Source: Candidatus Limnocylindrales bacterium
GTDB taxonomy: Bacteria > Desulfobacterota > Binatia > UBA1149 > CAITLU01
Assembly: GCA_035626395.1 (NCBI GenBank)
Contig: DASPNR010000044.1
Location: 248,001-312,000 of the forward strand
Reading direction: 5' to 3'
Length of the DNA stretch: 64,000 nt
Shown here: in pieces, positions 7,241-15,093 of the stretch
How positions within the stretch are numbered: position 1 is the stretch's first letter
Layout: each line of letters begins with the position of its first letter
The notes under the pieces: generated by a model
The model's database searches: none
Told to the model about the DNA's origin: nothing
What the model saw: only the letters and a program-made list of their open reading frames with translations
Position numbers and translations under genes: made by a program

Positions 7241-9076
7241 CTACCTCAGAGGCTCGGCGCAACGATCGGTCGCGTCGAGGGAGACAACCTCGGCCGGCGC
7301 CGCGCGCAGCGGATCGGCATCGGTGGCGATCAGGGCGCACGCGTCCGCGATGGCCGCGGCCGCTTGCGGATCGCCGGCGCGCGCGCACTCGGACGCTGCC
7401 TGCGCCAGCGCCGCATCGCAATCGAGCAGGAGGTGGAGCTTGCGCGCGAGCGACTCTTCGTCCCAGCTCCCCTCCTCGACCCACCACAGCGCCGCGCGCG
7501 ATGCCAGCCCGGTCAGATTGGCGCGCTGATGCTCGCGCGCATGATGCGGAAGCGGAACGAACAGTGCCGCCACTTCGACGGTCGCGATCTCGGCGATGCT
7601 CATGGCACCGGCACGTGAGATGACGAAGTCGCTCGCGCGCAGCTCCGCTGCCATGTCGAGCGTGCGTTCCAGAACGCGCGCCGTCACGCCCTGCGCTCGA
7701 TAGCTTTCGCGTACCTGTCCGACGCGTGGATGGCCGGTGTAGTGCGTTACCGAGATGTCGATGCCGCCGCCGGAAGCGGCACGCGCGATCAGCGGGGGGA
7801 CCGCTCGATCCAGAAACTCCGAGCCGAGCGATCCGCCGATCACCAGGATCCTGCGGGCTTTGCCGCCGCGGTCCGCAGGGCCCGCGTTCCGAAATGCCGA
7901 TCGCACCGGGTTGCCGGTGACGATGGTGCGCGAGCGAGGGAAGTCGCGGGCTGTCGTCTCCATCCCGATGCAGATGCGGCCGGCGAGCATTCCGGCCAGG
8001 CGATTGGAAAGACCCGCGCGCGCATTGGCCTCATGAACGAGGATCGGAATGCCCAGGCTTGCCGCCGCCAATGCGCTGTCGAAGGAAGCGTAGCCGCCCG
8101 TCACGACGAGGAGGCGCGTCCTGCGCGCGCGCAGGATCGTGCGCACCTGCAGAAACGATCGGACCACATCCAGCGGCAGCCGCAGGCGCTCGCGCAACCG
8201 CGCACCATAGAAAGGACGCGAGGCGACGTGCTCGACCTCCACGCCGCTGCCGTCGAGCATCCACTGGCCCGGCGTTCGCCGCGCCAGGACGAAGTAGATG
8301 GGGGTGCGCGGCAGCCTTCGCATGAGCTCTTCGCGCACCGCCAGGGCCGGCGCGATATGGCCCGCGGTGCCGCCGCCCACCAGCGCGATGGAGGAACATT
8401 CGTCGCCGGCAGGGTCGCGGGCCTCGGTGCGCGGACCGGCCATGACTGGCGCGATCATCGCCAGCGGGGTTCGCACCAGCATCGCCAGGTCGCGGCGCAT
8501 CGACCAGCGGCCGACGTACTCGCAATCGTCGCGCACCATCTGGTCGTGGGGCGGCGCCTCCTTGTGCCTGGTGCGGATCTGCCAGCGGCCCGTCAGGCCA
8601 GGCGGCACGAGCATGCGCACGCGCTTCCACTGTTCGCTGCCTGCCGGAGCATGATCGATGTCGTAGGCCAGCAGCGGACGCGGCCCGACCAGCGTCATGT
8701 CGCCGCGCAGGACGTTGAAGAGTTGCGGCAGCTCGTCCAGGGATGCGCGCCGCAGCAGCGATCCGATCCAGGTCAAACGAGGGTCGACGGTCAGGACGAA
8801 GGGATGGCCGGGCTGGGCGTGGCGGGCCAGGAGCTGCTCACGCACATCGTGCGCTCCGGCGCGCATGGTGCGGAACTTGTACATCGTGAACAGCGCGCCA
8901 CCGAGACCGACGCGCTGATCCCGGTACAGGACCGGCCCGCGCGACGTCACCCGCACCGCCAGCGCCAGCAGGGCGAAGACGGGCAACAGCGCCGTGGCGA
9001 GCGTCGCCGCGACGAACACGTCGAGGCACCGCTTCGCGGCCATCTGCGAAACCGTCAATCCTTCGAGTCGCTGCAT
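7241..9076 (-). CDS. fusion of polyprenyl-phosphate sugar-phosphate transferase and MurG-like glycosyltransferase
   Basis: One 611-residue open frame encodes two enzymes. Residues 1 to about 215 form a monotopic phosphoglycosyl transferase (WcaJ/PglC type): the KRCLDVFVAA re-entrant helix, VGLGGALFTMYKFRTM, the catalytic Asp-Glu pair in SLDELPQLFNVLRGD (residues 114-115) and LVGPRPLL. Residues 230 to about 570 resemble MurG (GT28): GGGTAGHIAPALAV at 235-248, VTGGYASFDSALAAASLG, HEANARAGLSNRLAG, TGNPVR and SRAGAMSIAEIA. Together they could load a sugar-1-phosphate on undecaprenyl phosphate and add the second sugar. True MurG acts on lipid I, which a monotopic transferase does not make, so a non-peptidoglycan glycan is likely. 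It follows the ALG1-like gene by 42 bases. Confidence 0.9.
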   Translation of the reverse strand: MQRLEGLTVSQMAAKRCLDVFVAATLATALLPVFALLALAVRVTSRGPVLYRDQRVGLGGALFTMYKFRTMRAGAHDVREQLLARHAQPGHPFVLTVDPRLTWIGSLLRRASLDELPQLFNVLRGDMTLVGPRPLLAYDIDHAPAGSEQWKRVRMLVPPGLTGRWQIRTRHKEAPPHDQMVRDDCEYVGRWSMRRDLAMLVRTPLAMIAPVMAGPRTEARDPAGDECSSIALVGGGTAGHIAPALAVREELMRRLPRTPIYFVLARRTPGQWMLDGSGVEVEHVASRPFYGARLRERLRLPLDVVRSFLQVRTILRARRTRLLVVTGGYASFDSALAAASLGIPILVHEANARAGLSNRLAGMLAGRICIGMETTARDFPRSRTIVTGNPVRSAFRNAGPADRGGKARRILVIGGSLGSEFLDRAVPPLIARAASGGGIDISVTHYTGHPRVGQVRESYRAQGVTARVLERTLDMAAELRASDFVISRAGAMSIAEIATVEVAALFVPLPHHAREHQRANLTGLASRAALWWVEEGSWDEESLARKLHLLLDCDAALAQAASECARAGDPQAAAAIADACALIATDADPLRAAPAEVVSLDATDRCAEPLR

Positions 9077-9118
9077 TCCCCAACTGGCACGAGTCCGCCG
9101 TGCCGCGCATGGGCAATC

Positions 9119-10405
9119 TCATTCTTCCCCCATCATGGCAAGGGCCTTCGCGCGCCATCGCGCATGCCAGCTCTGCCCTTGCCCGCGGCGAATCGCGGCG
9201 GCAGCGGCCGCGAGGCGGGCCTCCGCCTCCTCCGCATGCGTGAGGAGTTGATGCAGAAGCAGCGACAGCTCGCGGTCGGAGCGAAACTTCAGGGTGCTCT
9301 CCTCGGGGGCCAGCACCTCGTTCAGACATGGCCCGTAGTCCAGGGCTGCCACGGGCAACCGCGCCCCGTGCATGTCGAGAATCTTCATCGGCAGGTCGAC
9401 GCCGCTGGCGGAGCGATGAAGGCTCAGCCCCACATCGCACGAGGCAAGCAGACAGGCGTAGAGCTCGAGATCGAGCCAGCCGGTGCGGATCGTGACGTGG
9501 CGCAGCCCCGCAGCGGCCGCGCGCCGTTCCCAGTCCGCGCGTGCGGCTCCGTCGCCGGTGGCGAAAAGCTCGAGAAACGGTGGCTGCACGATTGCGGGCA
9601 CGCGGGCGGTGGTGTCGCCACCGGCAAGGCAGACGTCGAGATGCACGAGCGCCCGCAGCAGGAGGTCCATGTCCTCGTCGGCCGTCCAGCTCGTCGATGT
9701 GACCACCGCCAGGTCGCTATCGCCCGATGGCGGCCCCGCGACGTGACCGAGCAGGCCGCGCAGCTTCTGCAGGTCAGCGGGGACGGCGGCCAGAAACACA
9801 TCGGCGGGCTTGTCGTGGAGGACGGCCACGGGCGACAGCTTCCACTCCTTCGTCAGCACGTCGCGCATCGCCGAGGATACGCACAGATGCGCGTGCGCCA
9901 GCGTGCCGGACCAGCGCTCGTAGGCGCGCGCCGCGCCGATCAGCGCGCTGCCGGCGCGCGCACGGAGCGCGAGCATCGACCATCCGAAGTTGTGCCAGTC
10001 CACGATGATGCGGCATCCGCAGAGGCGGCCGGCCAGGGCTGCCACCGTGAGGTTCGGGATTGCCGGAGGCACCTGCACGAGCAGGATGCTGGCCGGAGGG
10101 CGTGCATTCGTCCGTTGCGACCCGCGCCCGCGTGGCATTGGTCGACGGGCAGCGAGAATTCGCACCAGCAGCTCGAGCGGCTGCAGGAGCCCGCGCCACA
10201 GGACCTGCACGAAGAGACCGGCGGCGCCGGCTTTGAGGCGAGGCGGGCTGCGAAGATATCGGACGCGGATCGCGTTGCGGCCAAGCACGTCGGCCGGCAG
10301 AGCGTGGCCGCGGTAGCCGAGCAGCGTCACGTCATAGCCTTCATCCGCCAGCGCCTGGGCGTGGTAGAGCATGCGAGGGCTGGCGCCGAGGTCTCCGAGG
10401 ACCAC
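9119..10405 (-). CDS. ALG1-like (GT33-type) mannosyltransferase
   Basis: About 428 residues. The N-terminus VVLGDLGASPRMLYHAQALA followed by YDVTLLGYRG is very close to the opening of chitobiosyldiphosphodolichol beta-mannosyltransferase (ALG1). Further ALG1-like segments are IIVDWHNFGWSML, a TSTSWTADEDMDLLL stretch and VGLSLHRSASGVDLPMKILD near the C-terminus. ALG1 adds the first beta-1,4-mannose to GlcNAc2-PP-dolichol; here the acceptor would be a bacterial polyprenyl-diphosphate glycan. No ATG is available: GTG 10405 is preferred, while a CTG at 10441 overlapping the pfkB stop would add twelve residues. It lies between the PfkB kinase and the initiating fusion enzyme. The exact linkage is inference. 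Confidence 0.78.
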   Translation of the reverse strand: MVLGDLGASPRMLYHAQALADEGYDVTLLGYRGHALPADVLGRNAIRVRYLRSPPRLKAGAAGLFVQVLWRGLLQPLELLVRILAARRPMPRGRGSQRTNARPPASILLVQVPPAIPNLTVAALAGRLCGCRIIVDWHNFGWSMLALRARAGSALIGAARAYERWSGTLAHAHLCVSSAMRDVLTKEWKLSPVAVLHDKPADVFLAAVPADLQKLRGLLGHVAGPPSGDSDLAVVTSTSWTADEDMDLLLRALVHLDVCLAGGDTTARVPAIVQPPFLELFATGDGAARADWERRAAAAGLRHVTIRTGWLDLELYACLLASCDVGLSLHRSASGVDLPMKILDMHGARLPVAALDYGPCLNEVLAPEESTLKFRSDRELSLLLHQLLTHAEEAEARLAAAAAAIRRGQGQSWHARWRAKALAMMGEE

Positions 10406-10437
10406 GACGATTGCGCGCGCGGTTCGCGAAGGATCTT

Positions 10438-11364
10438 TCAGCTCTGGAAGTCCGTGATCGCCATGAACTGGCGGTAGCGCCGGTCGATCTCGTCGCGCGT
10501 CAGCGCCTTGAGGCGGTCCAGGCCGAAATTCTCCACCGTGAACGAAGCGACCACGGTGCCGTAGACGATGGCGCGCCGCAGCGATCTGCTGGTGACTTCG
10601 CCTTCCTCGGCCAGGCTGCCGAACATGCCACCGGCAAAGGAGTCGCCGGCGCCGGTCGGATCGATGACCTCCTCGAGCGGGAACGCCGGCACCGCGAAGA
10701 TCTCGTCGGCGGAGAACTGCAATGCGCCGTACTCGCCGCGCTTGATGATGAGGTGCTCGGGGCCCATCGCCAGGATCTTGCGCGCCGCCTTGACGATGTT
10801 GCGCTCGCCCGCCAGCTGCAGCGCCTCCGAATCGTTGATGCTGAGCAGGTCGACCTGCCCGAGCAGATGTTGGAGCTCCTCGGGGGCGCTCTGGATCCAG
10901 TAGTCCATCGTGTCGGCGCCCACGTACTGCGGCGACGTCAGCTGCGAGAGCACGTTTGCCTGAAGCGTCGGCTGGATGTTGGCCAGGAACACGAACTCGC
11001 TGGCGCGGTAGGACTCGGGCAGCTTGGGGCTGAACGTCTCGAACACGTTGAGGTCCACGCTGAGCGTGTCGCGCACGTTCATGTTCTCGTGGTAGCGGCC
11101 GTGCCACCGGAAGGTCTTGCCTTCGGCCTCCTCGAGGCCCTCGATGTTGATTCCGGTCTCGACGAGGAAGCGGCGCTCGGCTTCGGGAAAGTCCTGGCCG
11201 ACCACGCCGACCAGATTGACCGGGGCGAAGAAGTTCGCTGCCACGGCAAAGTAGCTGCAGGCGCCGCCGAGCACGTCGGGCGCATTCCCGTGCGGCGTCT
11301 CGAGCGAATCGAGCGCCACCGACCCCACGACACACACCGACTTCGCGGATGCTTTGGACATCAT
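10438..11364 (-). CDS. PfkB-family carbohydrate/nucleoside kinase
   Basis: A 308-residue ribokinase-fold protein. SVALDSLETPHGNAPDVLGGACSY is the N-terminal substrate region, INDSEALQLAG the middle motif, and DPTGAGDSFAGG near residue 240 the anion-hole motif with catalytic Asp. Its two adjacent ATGs overlap the TGA of mtnP, so the genes are translationally coupled. mtnP releases adenine and methylthioribose-1-phosphate (or ribose-1-phosphate), so a nucleoside or sugar salvage kinase such as adenosine kinase is plausible. PfkB substrates are not predictable from motifs alone. It is also immediately upstream of the ALG1-like gene, so a role in sugar-phosphate supply is possible. Confidence 0.85.
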   Translation of the reverse strand: MMSKASAKSVCVVGSVALDSLETPHGNAPDVLGGACSYFAVAANFFAPVNLVGVVGQDFPEAERRFLVETGINIEGLEEAEGKTFRWHGRYHENMNVRDTLSVDLNVFETFSPKLPESYRASEFVFLANIQPTLQANVLSQLTSPQYVGADTMDYWIQSAPEELQHLLGQVDLLSINDSEALQLAGERNIVKAARKILAMGPEHLIIKRGEYGALQFSADEIFAVPAFPLEEVIDPTGAGDSFAGGMFGSLAEEGEVTSRSLRRAIVYGTVVASFTVENFGLDRLKALTRDEIDRRYRQFMAITDFQS

Positions 11365-12263
11365 TCTCCTCGGCCGCTGACGCGCTCCAGCAGCAGCGCC
11401 ACGCGGTCTCTCACTTCTTCGCTGATGACCTGCGGCGAGGTCACCACGGCATGTTCCAGAGCACGCCGGCACGTGCACGAGCGCTCGGTGCGGATCGCGC
11501 CTGCCAGGCGCCGCACCACCTCCTGCGCCAGGCCGACGTTGGCCGAGAGGACCGAGAGCACGTCGGTGATCTCGACGTCGCCGCCGCTGTCGCGCCAACA
11601 GTCGTAGTCGGTGGCCAGCGCCAGCGTGGCGAAACACATCTCGGCCTCGCGCGCCAGCTTGGCCTCCTGCAGGTTCGTCATGCCGATGATGTGGGCCTCC
11701 CAGCTGCGGTAGAGGTTGGACTCGGCACGCGTCGAGAACTGCGGGCCTTCCATGCAGACGTAGGTGCCGCCTTCGTGAACCGTGGCCCCCGCCTCGCGCG
11801 CGCAGTCGGCCAGCCGGTTCGACATCGGCGCGCAGAAAGGATCGGCGAAGCTGACATGGGCCACGACGCCACCGGTAAAGAACGTCGAGATGCGGCCCTT
11901 CGTCCGGTCGATGAACTGGTCGGGAACGACGACGTCGCCCGGCGCGATCTCCTCGCGCAGGCTGCCGACGGCGGAGATGGCGAGCACGGCATCGGCGCCC
12001 AGCTGCTTGAAGCCGTGGATGTTGGCGCGAAAGTTGATCTCACTCGGCGAAATGCGGTGTCCGACACCGTGGCGTGGAAGGAAGGCGACTTTCTGCGCGC
12101 CGATGCGGCCGACGACGTAGTGGTCGGACGGCTCGCCGAACGGCGTGGACAGCTCGACTCGCTCGGCGTCCTCGAGGGCCTCCATCTGGTAGAGGCCGCT
12201 GCCGCCGATCACGCCCAGCAGCGTATCCCCTGTCGTGGACTGGTCGTCATTCGCCGCAGGCAT
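11361..12263 (-). CDS. mtnP: S-methyl-5'-thioadenosine phosphorylase
   Basis: A 300-residue cytosolic PNP/MTAP-family enzyme that phosphorolyses methylthioadenosine to adenine and methylthioribose-1-phosphate. LGVIGGSGLY at the N-terminus, LPRHGVGHRISPSEINFRAN, the phosphate-site segment, and YVCMEGPQFSTRAES with IIGMTNLQEAKLARE are characteristic of the MTAP branch. ATDYDCW matches the substrate-site Asp loop. Length is normal. The stop overlaps the pfkB start. A perfect GC hairpin lies in the 120-base gap separating it from the upstream diacylglycerol-kinase-like gene. The inosine/adenosine phosphorylase alternative is less likely given the ATDYDCW motif. Confidence 0.9.
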   Translation of the reverse strand: MPAANDDQSTTGDTLLGVIGGSGLYQMEALEDAERVELSTPFGEPSDHYVVGRIGAQKVAFLPRHGVGHRISPSEINFRANIHGFKQLGADAVLAISAVGSLREEIAPGDVVVPDQFIDRTKGRISTFFTGGVVAHVSFADPFCAPMSNRLADCAREAGATVHEGGTYVCMEGPQFSTRAESNLYRSWEAHIIGMTNLQEAKLAREAEMCFATLALATDYDCWRDSGGDVEITDVLSVLSANVGLAQEVVRRLAGAIRTERSCTCRRALEHAVVTSPQVISEEVRDRVALLLERVSGRGE

Positions 12264-12322
12264 CTGCGCCTCATACTAGGGATTTCGGGCCGTCGGAAAT
12301 CCGCAGACCGTCGCATCCACAT

Positions 12323-12340
12323 CCGCGGTGTGCACCGCGG
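12323..12340. terminator. GC-rich palindrome downstream of the diacylglycerol kinase-like gene
   Basis: CCGCGGTG and CACCGCGG form an 8-bp perfect inverted repeat separated by two bases, within the gap between the DAGK-like stop (12384) and the mtnP start (12263). A second weaker stem (GATTTC/GAAATC) lies nearby at about 12280-12300. No T-run follows, so a terminator role is a guess; an operator is also possible. Confidence 0.35.
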
Positions 12341-12383
12341 CCACGATGCCGGGCGCGGGGCACGGTGACGAGATGGTCGTCGA

Positions 12384-13373
12384 TTACTGAAGGCCGACGT
12401 CGGCGTTGGCGCGGGCGGAAGCGAAGGCCGCCATCGGTACCATTCCGGAGATGAAGCGGGCCGTCGGCCCCGACTCGATCTCCAGCACCGTCACCGGCGG
12501 CAACAGCTCGCCGTCGACGGTGAAACCCTGCGGGGTCTCGAATTCGACGCGCACGTAGCGGGCCATGCTGTCGTAGAGCGTGTCCAGCCCGCACGGAAAG
12601 CCGCGCCAGAAATGTCCGAGCCGCGACAGCAGCTGGCCCGGCGTCGGATTCCCCGCCAGCAGGTGGAAGTAGCCGTGCTTGCGGCCGCTCAGATAGAATG
12701 GCCGCACGCCAAGGCCGATGTGCGTGGCCGAACTGGCCAGGATCAGCGTGAATTCCTTGAACGGCAGCGGCGTCTCGTCGCACCGTGCGCGCCCGGGGAT
12801 GCGAGGCACGACGTCGTGAATGAAATCGGTTCGCGCCAGCCAGGAGATGCCGCAGCGCACGAGCAACGCTGCGGCCGTCGCCGGGCTCGGCTTCCTTGCC
12901 GCGTAATACTTGTCGAGGAAGTGCGTGATCAGGCCCGCCCCGACGATGGAGCCGTAGACCTGCCCGTTGACGCACAGCAGCGGCCGCTCGACGATCCGGA
13001 ACGCGCGGCCTCGCCGGTAGCCGGCCATCACCGCCGCCATCATCGCCTCCGGTCGCGACGGTCCGCCGACGCTGCGCGAGATGTTGTTGATGGTCCCGCC
13101 CCGCAGCGCCACGAACATCGGCAGCCGGTCGGCGCCCCAGATCGACATCGCGCGCGAGACGACGAAACACATCGAGCCGTCGCCGCCGCTGACGGCCACG
13201 ACATCGAAGTCGCGGTCATGAAAGCCTTGCAGCGCCGAATCGAGGGCCGACAGATCCTGTGTGACGACGACCTCGCCGTCCTCCCCCACGATGGCGGAAA
13301 TGCGCTCGGACGCGCCGGCGCGGCGGCGGTTTCCGCTCGCGTGCGGATTCAGGATGACGCCGACACCGGGCAT
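12384..13373 (-). CDS. diacylglycerol kinase-family lipid kinase
   Basis: 329 residues of the DAGK catalytic/YegS-like fold. VGVILNPHASGNRRR opens the protein, VVAVSGGDGSMCFVVS is the ATP-binding GGDGS motif near residue 60-70, and FVALRGGTINNISRSVG replaces the usual GGTLN segment. The C-terminal half is the beta-sandwich typical of these enzymes. They phosphorylate diacylglycerol or related lipids at the inner membrane face. It sits 58 bases after rlmN with no dedicated glycan neighbour on that side. The substrate (diacylglycerol, undecaprenol or sphingoid base) cannot be assigned. Confidence 0.82.
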   Translation of the reverse strand: MPGVGVILNPHASGNRRRAGASERISAIVGEDGEVVVTQDLSALDSALQGFHDRDFDVVAVSGGDGSMCFVVSRAMSIWGADRLPMFVALRGGTINNISRSVGGPSRPEAMMAAVMAGYRRGRAFRIVERPLLCVNGQVYGSIVGAGLITHFLDKYYAARKPSPATAAALLVRCGISWLARTDFIHDVVPRIPGRARCDETPLPFKEFTLILASSATHIGLGVRPFYLSGRKHGYFHLLAGNPTPGQLLSRLGHFWRGFPCGLDTLYDSMARYVRVEFETPQGFTVDGELLPPVTVLEIESGPTARFISGMVPMAAFASARANADVGLQ

Positions 13374-13431
13374 TCGCCTCAGTTCCGCGTCGCGGCGCGA
13401 CCGCCGCCGGCAAGGTGGTTCGCTCGCGCGC

Positions 13432-14556
13432 TCACGCCCCGGCCTGTGTGGCGGCGAGCTGTCCGCAGGCCGCCGCGATGTCGCGGCCGCGGCTGACGCG
13501 CACGGTGGTGTGGATGCCGGCGGCGAGCAGGCGTTCCTGGAACGCGAGCACCTTTTCGTGGCTCGGGCAGCGGAAGCCGGACCCTTCGAACTCGTTGAAC
13601 GGGATCAGATTGACCTTGACGGCAACGCCGCGCAGCAGGCGGGCGATGGCGTCGGCGTCCGACAGCGAATCGTTGACGTCTTCGAGCAGCGTGTACTCGA
13701 ACGTGATGCGCTTGCGGCGCGGAAGTCCCAGCCGCTTGCACGCGCCGATCAGAACCTCGAGGGGATAGCGCCTGTTGATCGGCATCAGCAGGTCCCGCAC
13801 GTCGTTGCGGGCCGAGCCGAGCGAGATCGCGATGTGCACGTCGGTCTCCGCGACCAGCCGCTCCATCTGCGGGACGAGGCCGGCGGTGGAGACGGTGATC
13901 CGGCGCGGCGAGATGCCCAGGCCCCAGCGGGCCGTCATGATCTCGATGGCCCGCACCAGGCGGTCGTAGTTCGCCAGCGGCTCGCCCATGCCCATGAAGA
14001 CGTAGTTGGTCAGCGGATGCGGCCGCGCGAGCTCGCGCGCCATCATCACCTGCGCGACGATCTCGAACGGCTCCAGGTTGCGCACCAGGCCCAGGCGGGC
14101 GGTGGCGCAGAACGCGCAGTCGAGCGCGCAGCCGACCTGCGAGGAGATGCACAGCGTCAGGCGCTCTTCGCGCGGAATGAGCACGCTCTCGACGACGCGC
14201 CGGTCGGAGAGCCCGACCAGCATCTTGCGCGTGTCGTCGCAGGAATGCTGCAGGAGCGCCTGCTCGGGAAGGCTGGTGTCGAAATCCTCGTCGAGCGCGG
14301 CACGTACGGCCTCGGGCAGGTTGTGCATGTCCGAGACCGGCGTCAGCGGCCGGTTGTAGAGCCAGCCGACGATCTGCGCGGCGCGGTAGGCCTCGAAGCC
14401 GCGCGCGGCAGCCCACTGCGCGACCTCGTCGAGCGTCAGCGATCGGACGTTCTTCTTCTTCGCGTTCTGCGCGCGCGCAAGGCTCATGGCGGCCGCGGGC
14501 CGGCTCGATGCTCCGTGCTCCGAAGATCGCGCCTGTCCCGTCTCCCCCGCCATCAT
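13432..14556 (-). CDS. rlmN: dual-specificity 23S rRNA/tRNA adenine-C2 methyltransferase
   Basis: A 374-residue radical-SAM enzyme that methylates A2503 of 23S rRNA and A37 of some tRNAs. VGCALDCAFCATARLG holds the CxxxCxxC cluster, VFMGMGEPLANYD is the family motif, STAGLVPQM and the ISLGSARNDVRDLLMPINRRY stretch follow, and the C-terminal Cys in DIAAACGQLA is the mechanistic cysteine. Start at 14556: GGAAGAGG lies immediately upstream of a tandem ATGATG; a downstream ATG at 14486 would also give a complete core. It begins 17 bases after ndk, suggesting co-transcription. Confidence 0.92.
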   Translation of the reverse strand: MMAGETGQARSSEHGASSRPAAAMSLARAQNAKKKNVRSLTLDEVAQWAAARGFEAYRAAQIVGWLYNRPLTPVSDMHNLPEAVRAALDEDFDTSLPEQALLQHSCDDTRKMLVGLSDRRVVESVLIPREERLTLCISSQVGCALDCAFCATARLGLVRNLEPFEIVAQVMMARELARPHPLTNYVFMGMGEPLANYDRLVRAIEIMTARWGLGISPRRITVSTAGLVPQMERLVAETDVHIAISLGSARNDVRDLLMPINRRYPLEVLIGACKRLGLPRRKRITFEYTLLEDVNDSLSDADAIARLLRGVAVKVNLIPFNEFEGSGFRCPSHEKVLAFQERLLAAGIHTTVRVSRGRDIAAACGQLAATQAGA

Positions 14557-14573
14557 CCTCTTCCGGCGTGCGC

Positions 14574-14999
14574 TCAGCGAGCCTGCAGCTCGAGCGCGTT
14601 GAAAAAGTACCCGATTTCGAACGCCGCGGTGTCGGGGCCGTCCGACCCATGCGCGGCGTTGCGCTCGATGTTGGAGCCGTAGAGCTTGCGCACCGTACCC
14701 TCGGCCGCCTTGGCCGGGTCGGTGGCGCCGAGCAGGTCGCGGTGCTTGAGGATGGCGCCCTCGCCTTCCAGGACCGACACCACCACCGGGCCTTCGGTCA
14801 TGAACGTGCACAGGTCGCCGAAGAAGGGACGCTCCTTGTGCACGGCGTAGAAGCCCTCGGCCTGCGGCCGCGTCAGGCGGATCATCTTGGTCGCGACCAC
14901 CCGCAGGCCGCCCTTCTCGAAGATCGACAGGATGCCGCCGATCGCGTTCTTCGAGACCGCGTCCGGCTTGACGATGGACAGAGTACGTTCGGTTGCCAT
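14574..14999 (-). CDS. ndk: nucleoside diphosphate kinase
   Basis: 141 residues, the normal length for the family. RTLSIVKPDAV opens the fold, and NIERNAAHGSD contains the phosphorylated active-site His. The C-terminus FEIGYFFNALEL is typical. The enzyme balances NTP pools using ATP. It follows the succinyl-CoA ligase genes across a 94-base gap holding a REP-like palindrome, and precedes rlmN. This sucC-sucD-ndk order is a common TCA arrangement, since succinyl-CoA ligase supplies a nucleoside triphosphate. Confidence 0.97.
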   Translation of the reverse strand: MATERTLSIVKPDAVSKNAIGGILSIFEKGGLRVVATKMIRLTRPQAEGFYAVHKERPFFGDLCTFMTEGPVVVSVLEGEGAILKHRDLLGATDPAKAAEGTVRKLYGSNIERNAAHGSDGPDTAAFEIGYFFNALELQAR

Positions 15000-15015
15000 T
15001 CCTTCCTCTTGAAGA

Positions 15016-15085
15016 ATGGGGTCAGGTCTTGCTTTCGAGCATTCGAGCTACGGTGCGTCAAAGTGCTCGAATGCAAGACCTCACC
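15016..15085. repeat. REP-like palindromic element, copy 1
   Basis: Left arm 15016-15037 (GGGGTCAGGTCTTGCTTTCG plus AG) pairs with right arm 15064-15085, with 20 of 22 positions complementary and a 26-base loop. The left arm and its continuation are nearly identical to 25461-25486 in another gap. It lies between sucD and ndk. Such GGGGTCAGGTCTTGC palindromes are familiar intergenic repeats, often spread by RAYT-type transposases; none is present here. Confidence 0.8.
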
Positions 15086-15093
15086 CCGGGTTG

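Noticed and set aside
7241..9076. Interpretation of the MurG-like half as the peptidoglycan MurG
   Set aside because: It is fused to a monotopic sugar-phosphate transferase and embedded in a glycan locus with no mur or division genes nearby.
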